Assembly (NCBI GenBank): GCA_023433705.1
Contig: JAEYUC010000003.1
Span: forward strand, 1 to 11,258
Length of the DNA: 11,258 nucleotides
Direction: 5' to 3'
Source: Pseudomonadota bacterium
GTDB lineage: Bacteria; Pseudomonadota; Gammaproteobacteria; Steroidobacterales; Steroidobacteraceae
Made by a program: the position numbers and the translations under genes. Positions 6,416-11,258 of the stretch are shown here, in pieces (the first letter of the stretch is position 1; the number at the start of each line of letters is the position of its first letter). The notes beneath the pieces were generated by a model. That model had not been told where the DNA came from and made no database searches. It was given only the letters and a program-made list of their open reading frames with translations.

Positions 6416-6425
6416 GGATGAACAA

Positions 6426-8336
6426 GTGAGCAACAGTGCCGTGATCCTTCAGGGCAATTTTCCGATTCCGGACGACCGTCGTCAGCTGCTCACGCAGCTC
6501 GCGACCGAGTTGAACCGCGAACAATTGTTGTGGCTGTCTGGCTACTTCGCGGGCGCCGCCGCCGCGACGCCGAGTGGCATTCCGCAGTTCCAGGAGAACT
6601 TGTTGGGCGGGCATGCCGCCCGTGCGCCGCAGCCGCAAATTGCACCGTTCCCGGTGCATGGCGTGCCGGGCGCTGCGCCGGCTCCGGCCGCCGCGGCCGT
6701 TGCCACGCCGACGCTCACCATCGTCTCGGCCTCGCACACCGGCAACGGCCGCAAGATCTGCGAAAAGCTTCTTGCCGCAGTGCAGGCGCTCGGCGTGCAG
6801 GCGCGCATGATCAAGGCCGGCGACTACCAGCCGCGCGAGATCGCGAAGGAGAAGCTGCTCTACGTGGTCATCAGCACGCACGGCGACGGCGATCCGCCGG
6901 ACGAGGCGCGCGGACTGTACGAGTTCCTCGGCACGAAGCGCGCACCGCAACTGCCCGAGTTGCAGTACTCGGTGCTCGCGCTCGGTGATTCGAGTTATCC
7001 GAAGTTCTGCGAGGCGGGCCGCGTGATCGACGAGCGCCTCGCAAAGCTCGGCGCGAAGCGTTTGCTGCCGCGCGTCGACTGCGATGTCGATTTCGAGAAG
7101 CTCGCGAAGACCTGGTCCGACGACGCGCTCGCGCGCGTGCGCGAGATCGCGGACAAGTTCAAGCCGGCGGCCGGCGTCGTCACGCCGATGCCGACCGCGG
7201 CCGCCGCGGCGCCCGCGGTCGTCGAGCTGACGCGCGCGAATCCCGCGGTGGCCGAAGTGCTGGCGAACCAGCGCATCGTGGGCCGCAAGGCGCTGCGCGA
7301 AGTACGGCACGTCGAGCTCGCGTTCCCGGGTCTCGGCAATCTCTACCAGCCCGGCGACGCGCTCGGCATCGTTCACCGCAATCCGGAATCCGCGATCGAC
7401 GCGGTGTTGAAGGCGACGAAACTCGATGCCGGCGCCACGGTTTCGCACGAGGGCAAGACACACACGCTGCTCGAGTGGCTGCGCGACGAGCGCGAGCTCA
7501 CGCGCATCGCGCGTCCGCTGCTCACCGCCGTGGCCGAGCGCAGCAAGGCGGACCTGTCCGAACTGCTGGACCCGCGCAATCCGCAGCCGCTCGCGAAGCT
7601 CACCGCGACCTCGCAGGTCGCCGACGTGCTCGCGAAGTATCCGGCCGAGTGGACGCCCGAGTCGCTGGTCGCCGCGCTGCGCCCCGTCACGGGCCGCGTG
7701 TATTCGATCGCGTCGAGCCCCGCCGCGGTCGGCGACGAGGCGCACCTCACGGTTGCGGTCGTCGGCAGCGACACGGACCGCAAACTACTTGCCGGCGCGG
7801 CGTCGTCGTTCGTCGTGAACACGCCGACGGATTCCAACGTCAGCGTGTGGATCGAACGCAACGAGCGCTTCCGCGTGCCGGCCGACGGCTCGCGCGACAT
7901 CATCATGGTGGGGCCGGGCACCGGCGTCGCGCCGTTCCGCGGCTTCGTGCAGGAGCGCGAGGCCACGGGCGCGACGGGCCGCAACTGGCTCTTCTACGGC
8001 GGCCGTTCGCTCTACCACGACTTCCTCTATCAACTCGAGTGGCAGCAGGCGCTCAAGCGCAAGACGCTGCACCGGGTGGACGTGGCCTTCTCGCGCGACC
8101 AGGCCGAGAAGATTTACGTCCAGCACCGCATCCGCGAGGCCGGCAAGGAAATCTTCGACTGGCTTTCGAATGGTGCGTATTTCTATGTGTGCGGCGATGC
8201 GTCGGCGATGGCGCCCGACGTGAACGCGGCGTTGCTCGATGTCGTGCGCACGCACGGCAATCTCGACGCCGACGATGCCCAGGCCTGGGTGGCCGATCTC
8301 ACCGCCGACGGACGGTATCTGCGCGATGTCTACTGA
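6426..8336 (+). CDS. cysJ: assimilatory sulfite reductase (NADPH) flavoprotein subunit CysJ
   Basis: CysJ passes electrons from NADPH through FAD and FMN to the CysI hemoprotein for six-electron reduction of sulfite to sulfide. The product is 636 residues (E. coli 599). The N-terminal segment with REQLLWLSGYFAG (31-43) matches the E. coli region thought to hold the oligomer together. The flavodoxin domain runs from about 96 to 240 with SASHTGNG (101-108), STHGDGDPP (150-158) and LGDSSYPKFC (186-195). The FAD domain has RVYSIASS (424-431). The NADPH part has GPGTGVAPFRGF (496-507), SRDQAEKIYVQ (556-566), YVCGDAS (587-593) and the conserved terminal DVY. Ala/Pro-rich linkers (62-94 and 246-265) account for the extra length. 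The start is GTG, 10 nt after the cysNC stop, supported by GAGGA (6414-6418) 7 nt upstream; earlier in-frame starts lie deep inside cysNC. Confidence 0.96.
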   Translation: MSNSAVILQGNFPIPDDRRQLLTQLATELNREQLLWLSGYFAGAAAATPSGIPQFQENLLGGHAARAPQPQIAPFPVHGVPGAAPAPAAAAVATPTLTIVSASHTGNGRKICEKLLAAVQALGVQARMIKAGDYQPREIAKEKLLYVVISTHGDGDPPDEARGLYEFLGTKRAPQLPELQYSVLALGDSSYPKFCEAGRVIDERLAKLGAKRLLPRVDCDVDFEKLAKTWSDDALARVREIADKFKPAAGVVTPMPTAAAAAPAVVELTRANPAVAEVLANQRIVGRKALREVRHVELAFPGLGNLYQPGDALGIVHRNPESAIDAVLKATKLDAGATVSHEGKTHTLLEWLRDERELTRIARPLLTAVAERSKADLSELLDPRNPQPLAKLTATSQVADVLAKYPAEWTPESLVAALRPVTGRVYSIASSPAAVGDEAHLTVAVVGSDTDRKLLAGAASSFVVNTPTDSNVSVWIERNERFRVPADGSRDIIMVGPGTGVAPFRGFVQEREATGATGRNWLFYGGRSLYHDFLYQLEWQQALKRKTLHRVDVAFSRDQAEKIYVQHRIREAGKEIFDWLSNGAYFYVCGDASAMAPDVNAALLDVVRTHGNLDADDAQAWVADLTADGRYLRDVY

Positions 8337-10062
8337 AGTTCTCGATCCTCCTGTTGTGACCACTTCGAAAGAGGCCGCCAAGGGCCCGCCGTCCGCGGTC
8401 GAAGTCATCAAGAAAGCGTCGCGCGGCCTGCGCGGCACGCTGGTCGAAAGCCTGCACGATCCGCTGACGGGCGCGATCCGCGAGTCGGATACGCAGCTCA
8501 TCAAGTTCCACGGCAGCTACATGCAGGACGACCGCGACATGCGCGCGGAACGAGAGCACCAGAAGCTCGAGCCCGCGTACAGCTTCATGATCCGCACGCG
8601 CCTGCCGGCCGGCATCTGCACGCCCAGGCAATGGCTGGCCCTGAGCCACCTCGCGCGCGAGTACGGCACGGGATCGCTGCGCCTGACTACCCGCCAGGCG
8701 TTCCAGCTCCACGGCGTGATCAAGAAAGATCTGAAGAAGACCATGCAGGGCATGAACGCCGCGCTGATCGATTCGCGCTCCGCGTGCGGCGACGTGAACC
8801 GCAACGTCATGGCGAGCGCGAACCCGGTCGAGTCGAAGGTGCACGCCGAGGTGTACGACTGGGCCAAGAAGCTCTCCGAGCACCTGCTGCCGAAGACGCG
8901 CGCGTACCAGGAGATCTGGCTCGACGGCGAGAAGCTCGACGGTCCGGCGGAAGAGGAGCCGATCCTCGGCCAGCTCTATCTACCGCGCAAGTTCAAGACC
9001 GCCGTCGTGGTGCCCCCGCACAACGACGTCGACGTGTTCTCGCAGGACCTGGGGTTCATCGCGATCCTCGATACGGAAGGTGTCGACGAGGGGGCGTTGC
9101 TCGGCTTCAATCTGACCGTGGGTGGTGGACTCGGCGCGTCGCATGGCGAACCGAACACCTATCCGCGCGTCGCGGACGTGATCGGCTTCCTGACCGCGGA
9201 CCAGATGCTCGAGGTCGCGGAGACCGTCGTCATGATCCAGCGCGACTTCGGCGACAGGTCGGATCGCAAACACGCACGCCTCAAGTACACGATCGACGAT
9301 CGCGGGATTCACTGGTTCAAGACCGAGCTGTTCAAGCGGCTCGGGTACGAGCTGCCGCCGCCGCGGCCGTTCAAGTTCACGACGCAGGGCGACCGCTTCG
9401 GCTGGTTGCGCGGTCACGATGGCCGCTGGCATCTCACGCTGCGCATCGAGTCGGGCCGAGTGACCGACCGGCCGGGTGCGCCGTTCCTGACCGGCCTCGA
9501 GAAGATCGCGGAGATCCACCAGGGCGACTTCCGTCTCACGGCCAACCAGAACCTCATCATCGCGAACGTTCCGGCCAGCGAGTGCATGAACATCGACCGC
9601 CTGGTCGCCGACTACGGGCTCGGCAAGTCGCTGTTCACCTCGCCCGTGCGGCGCGACGCGCTCGCGTGCGTGGCGCTGCCTACCTGCGGCCTCGCCATGG
9701 CGGAGGCGGAGCGCTATCTACCCGCATTCATCGATCGAGTCGACGAGTTGCTCGCGAAGCATGGGCTCAAGGACCTGCCGCTCACCGTGCGCATCACCGG
9801 GTGCCCGAACGGTTGCGCGCGTCCGTATCTCGCCGAGATCGCGCTGATCGGCCGTGCGCCCGGGCGCTACACGCTGCGCCTCGGTGCGGATGCGGTCGGT
9901 CAGCGGCTCAACGTGATCTATCGCGACAACATCGACGAGGCCTCGATCGTGAAGGCGCTCGACGAGCTCATCGGGCGTTATGCCGTCGAGCGGCACACCG
10001 ACGAGCGCTTCGGCGATTTCCTGTGGCGCGTCAACGTGCTCACCCCGGAGAAGCATGCATGA
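8326..10062 (+). CDS. cysI: assimilatory sulfite reductase (NADPH) hemoprotein subunit CysI
   Basis: CysI carries the coupled siroheme and [4Fe-4S] centre that reduces sulfite to sulfide using electrons from CysJ. The 578-residue product (E. coli 570) is collinear with the family. RLTTRQAFQLHG (119-130), ACGDVNRNVMAS (153-164) and YLPRKFKTAVVVPPHNDVD (218-236) include siroheme and sulfite contact residues. TANQNLIIANVP (405-416) is the second-repeat counterpart. The cluster/siroheme ligands are the four cysteines 448 and 454 (CVALPTC) and 493 and 497 (CPNGC), followed by the typical GRYTLRLGAD and FGDF stretches. The ATG at 8326 overlaps the end of cysJ by 11 nt and has only a weak SD, pointing to translational coupling. 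Siroheme synthase (cysG) is not in this window. Confidence 0.97.
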   Translation: MSTEVLDPPVVTTSKEAAKGPPSAVEVIKKASRGLRGTLVESLHDPLTGAIRESDTQLIKFHGSYMQDDRDMRAEREHQKLEPAYSFMIRTRLPAGICTPRQWLALSHLAREYGTGSLRLTTRQAFQLHGVIKKDLKKTMQGMNAALIDSRSACGDVNRNVMASANPVESKVHAEVYDWAKKLSEHLLPKTRAYQEIWLDGEKLDGPAEEEPILGQLYLPRKFKTAVVVPPHNDVDVFSQDLGFIAILDTEGVDEGALLGFNLTVGGGLGASHGEPNTYPRVADVIGFLTADQMLEVAETVVMIQRDFGDRSDRKHARLKYTIDDRGIHWFKTELFKRLGYELPPPRPFKFTTQGDRFGWLRGHDGRWHLTLRIESGRVTDRPGAPFLTGLEKIAEIHQGDFRLTANQNLIIANVPASECMNIDRLVADYGLGKSLFTSPVRRDALACVALPTCGLAMAEAERYLPAFIDRVDELLAKHGLKDLPLTVRITGCPNGCARPYLAEIALIGRAPGRYTLRLGADAVGQRLNVIYRDNIDEASIVKALDELIGRYAVERHTDERFGDFLWRVNVLTPEKHA

Positions 10063-10853
10063 GCGAGTCGGCCGCGATCGGACGCGCGAAGGTTGCTCCC
10101 GTGACCAACGGGTCTGGCGACGAGCCGCGCCTCGACATGTCCGCGGCTGAATTCGTGGCGGACGTCGACGGCGCGAACCGCATCAACGACTGGCTCGCGT
10201 CGGTCGATGCAACGACGCGCACACGGTGGGCGCTCGAGAACCTGCCGGGTCCGCACGCGTTGTCGTCGAGCTTCGGCGCGCAGGCGGCTGTCTCGCTCCA
10301 TCTCGTCACGCAGCTTTCTCCGAAGATTCCCGTGATCCTCATCGACACGGGCTATCTGTTCCCCGAGACCTACCAGTTCATCGAGCAGCTCCGCAAACAA
10401 CTCTCGTTGAACATCCAGACGTTCTCGAGCCCGCAGTCGGTCGAGCAGTTCGAAACGCGGCACGGCAAGCTCTGGGAGAAGGGCCGCGAAGGCCTCGACC
10501 AGTATCTCGAACTGCGCAAGGTCGAGCCGATGCGCCGCTCGCTGGTCACGCTCGGCATCAAGACCTGGTTCGCCGGCCTGCGCCGCAGCCAGGCCGAGAG
10601 CCGCGCGAGGCTGAACCCGCTCGAAGTGCGCGACGGCCGCTTCAAGGTTCACCCGATTTTCGACTGGTCCGATCGGGACGTGTATCTCTACCTGAAGGCC
10701 CACGGCCTGCCGTACCACCCGCTCTGGGACAAGGGTTACGTCTCGATCGGCGACTGGCATTCGACCAAGGCGCTACACGAAGTAGAGTCCGCCGAAGAAC
10801 TGCGCTTCGCCGGTTTGAAGCGCGAGTGCGGCATCCACGGCCTCGAAGGCTGA
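10059..10853 (+). CDS. cysH: phosphoadenosine phosphosulfate (PAPS) reductase CysH
   Basis: CysH reduces PAPS to sulfite and adenosine 3',5'-bisphosphate using thioredoxin or glutaredoxin. The 264-residue protein (E. coli 244) has the PP-motif SSSFGAQAAVSLHLV (69-83), IDTGYLFPETYQFI (95-108), KVEPMRRSL (154-162), TWFAGLRRSQAESRA (169-183), FDWSDRDVYLYL (201-212), YHPLWDKGYVSIGD (219-232) and the terminal KRECGIHG (254-261) with catalytic Cys257. Cys257 is the only cysteine. The CC and CxxC cysteines that bind the [4Fe-4S] cluster in APS reductases are absent, so this is a PAPS reductase, which agrees with the APS kinase domain in CysNC. The ATG overlaps the cysI stop by 4 nt (ATGA), with GGAG (10047-10050) 8 nt upstream. 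The first 25 or so residues are an unconserved extension. Confidence 0.96.
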   Translation: MSESAAIGRAKVAPVTNGSGDEPRLDMSAAEFVADVDGANRINDWLASVDATTRTRWALENLPGPHALSSSFGAQAAVSLHLVTQLSPKIPVILIDTGYLFPETYQFIEQLRKQLSLNIQTFSSPQSVEQFETRHGKLWEKGREGLDQYLELRKVEPMRRSLVTLGIKTWFAGLRRSQAESRARLNPLEVRDGRFKVHPIFDWSDRDVYLYLKAHGLPYHPLWDKGYVSIGDWHSTKALHEVESAEELRFAGLKRECGIHGLEG

Positions 10854-10895
10854 CCGCCCTCGGATCGAGCGTAGCGTGAGGGTACCGCACCGCGA

Positions 10896-10916
10896 CGGCG
10901 CGGAATTCCCGCGCCG
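10896..10916. other. GC-rich hairpin after cysH
   Basis: CGGCGCGG (10896-10903), loop AATTC, CCGCGCCG (10909-10916) form a perfect 8-bp inverted repeat, 43 nt after the cysH stop. No T-tract follows, so it is not a canonical terminator. It may stabilise the 3' end of the cys mRNA or separate it from the next transcription unit. Confidence 0.45.
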
Positions 10917-10942
10917 GTGAGGAAAGCCGCGGCACGCACAAA

Positions 10943-10958
10943 TGGCACAGGGCTTGCT
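10943..10958 (+). promoter_or_regulatory. candidate sigma-54 (-24/-12) promoter
   Basis: TGGCACAGGGCTTGCT matches the sigma-54 consensus TGGCACRNNNNTTGCW at every defined position, with the obligatory GG (10944-10945) and GC (10956-10957) separated by 10 nt. Transcription would begin near 10969, leaving a leader of only about 8 nt before the ATG at 10977. No enhancer-binding site is recognisable upstream. The match is direct; its function is inferred. Confidence 0.5.
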
Positions 10959-10976
10959 GAGCACACGAATCAGGAT

Positions 10977-11258
10977 ATGACCTTCCGACGTCCCATCGTG
11001 TTAGGCGCGCGCGCCAGCGTACTGGCGCAGGTGCAGGCGCGTCTCGTCGGCAATGCGTTGATGGCCCGCAACCCGGGCGTCGAGGTCCAGTACTCCTTAT
11101 TGTCTTCCCCCGCCGATCGCGAGCTCGACAAGCCGCTGGCCGAGCTCCTGCGGCTCGGCGGATACACGGGCGATCTCGGCGTCGCGCTCCGCGCGAATGC
11201 GATCGACATCGCGGTCCATCTCTGGAAGGACGTGCCCTTCGTCGGCCATCCGCAGACC
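10977..11258 (+). CDS. divergent hydroxymethylbilane synthase (HemC)-like protein, partial
   Basis: This gene is cut by the window end, leaving 94 codons. The reading frame aligns without gaps to the middle part of the HemC N-terminal domain. LGARAS-VLAQVQA corresponds to the ATRQSPLALWQA start motif and keeps its Arg and Ser. ELDKPLAE matches the LDTPLAK region, and DIAVHLWKDVP matches ADIAVHSMKDVP with the catalytic Asp of KDVP kept. The TRGD motif is replaced by a SSPAD stretch. The GGKGLFVKE loop, whose lysines contact the dipyrromethane cofactor and substrate in E. coli, reads LRLGGYTGDLG. The enzyme may be altered or inactive, or may be a paralogue with another role. HemC makes the precursor of uroporphyrinogen III and so of siroheme, the CysI cofactor, which fits the location. 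The SD is poor (AGGA 1 nt before ATG); a GTG at 10917 is a less likely alternative start. Confidence 0.65.
   Translation, partial: MTFRRPIVLGARASVLAQVQARLVGNALMARNPGVEVQYSLLSSPADRELDKPLAELLRLGGYTGDLGVALRANAIDIAVHLWKDVPFVGHPQT

Noticed and set aside
6162..6425. Longer cysJ reading frame beginning inside cysNC
   Set aside because: The upstream part lies over the conserved APS kinase domain in another frame and encodes arginine/serine-rich low-complexity sequence. The GTG at 6426 has an SD and matches the CysJ N-terminus.
6418..6429. Tiny ORF ATG-AAC-AAG-TGA between cysNC and cysJ
   Set aside because: Three codons without an SD of their own; the GAGGA next to it serves the cysJ GTG. Probably chance.
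8631..10058. Long open frame upstream of and continuous with cysH
   Set aside because: It is an arginine-rich shadow of cysI caused by high GC content; CysH homology starts only after the ATG at 10059.
10059..10853. APS reductase instead of PAPS reductase
   Set aside because: The cluster-binding CC and CxxC cysteines are missing; Cys257 is the only cysteine, and an APS kinase is encoded in the same operon.
1..11258. CRISPR arrays, tRNA or rRNA genes, insertion-sequence transposases
   Set aside because: No regularly spaced repeats, no tRNA-like cloverleaf and no transposase motifs were seen; the only repeats are the palindromes near 3202-3300.

Overview
The window is about 11.3 kb of GC-rich DNA from a proteobacterium, most likely a gammaproteobacterium. 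The evidence is a gammaproteobacterial-type ribosomal protein S10, a full-length CysB of the E. coli/Klebsiella type, a CysNC fusion, and an E. coli-type CysJ/CysI/CysH set. The lineage may be near the Xanthomonadales, Nevskiales or Steroidobacter group, but that finer placement is inference.

Left part (1-3300): an isolated rpsJ (S10) sits directly in front of cysB, the LysR-type regulator of cysteine biosynthesis, instead of in front of rplC. CysB is closely followed by a small secreted DUF6265-type protein. A convergent 78-codon gene encodes an amphi-Trp domain protein. A thioredoxin-reductase-like flavoprotein follows, and its last codons and stop run into a dense block of GC-rich inverted repeats (3202-3300) that also forms its probable terminator.

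Central part (3346-10855): a complete assimilatory sulfate reduction operon, cysD-cysNC-cysJ-cysI-cysH, on the + strand. CysD/CysN make APS from sulfate, the CysC domain fused to CysN makes PAPS, CysH reduces PAPS to sulfite, and the CysJI flavoprotein/hemoprotein pair reduces sulfite to sulfide. Genes abut or overlap, which indicates translational coupling. CysB encoded upstream is the expected activator.

The most striking non-coding signal is the cysD leader. A perfect 10-bp inverted repeat (3383-3392 with 3460-3469) pairs an upstream segment with the Shine-Dalgarno region of cysD. It encloses several smaller hairpins, one of which (3433-3454) looks like an intrinsic terminator. The layout resembles a riboswitch or attenuator and matches no class I can name.

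Right end (10856-11258): after a GC-rich hairpin lies an exact match to the sigma-54 promoter consensus, then the start of a gene, cut by the window edge, encoding a divergent hydroxymethylbilane synthase (HemC)-like protein. It keeps the KDVP catalytic signature but lacks the usual GGKGLFxKE substrate-loop motif. Its position next to the siroheme-dependent sulfite reductase operon is suggestive, but its function is unproven.
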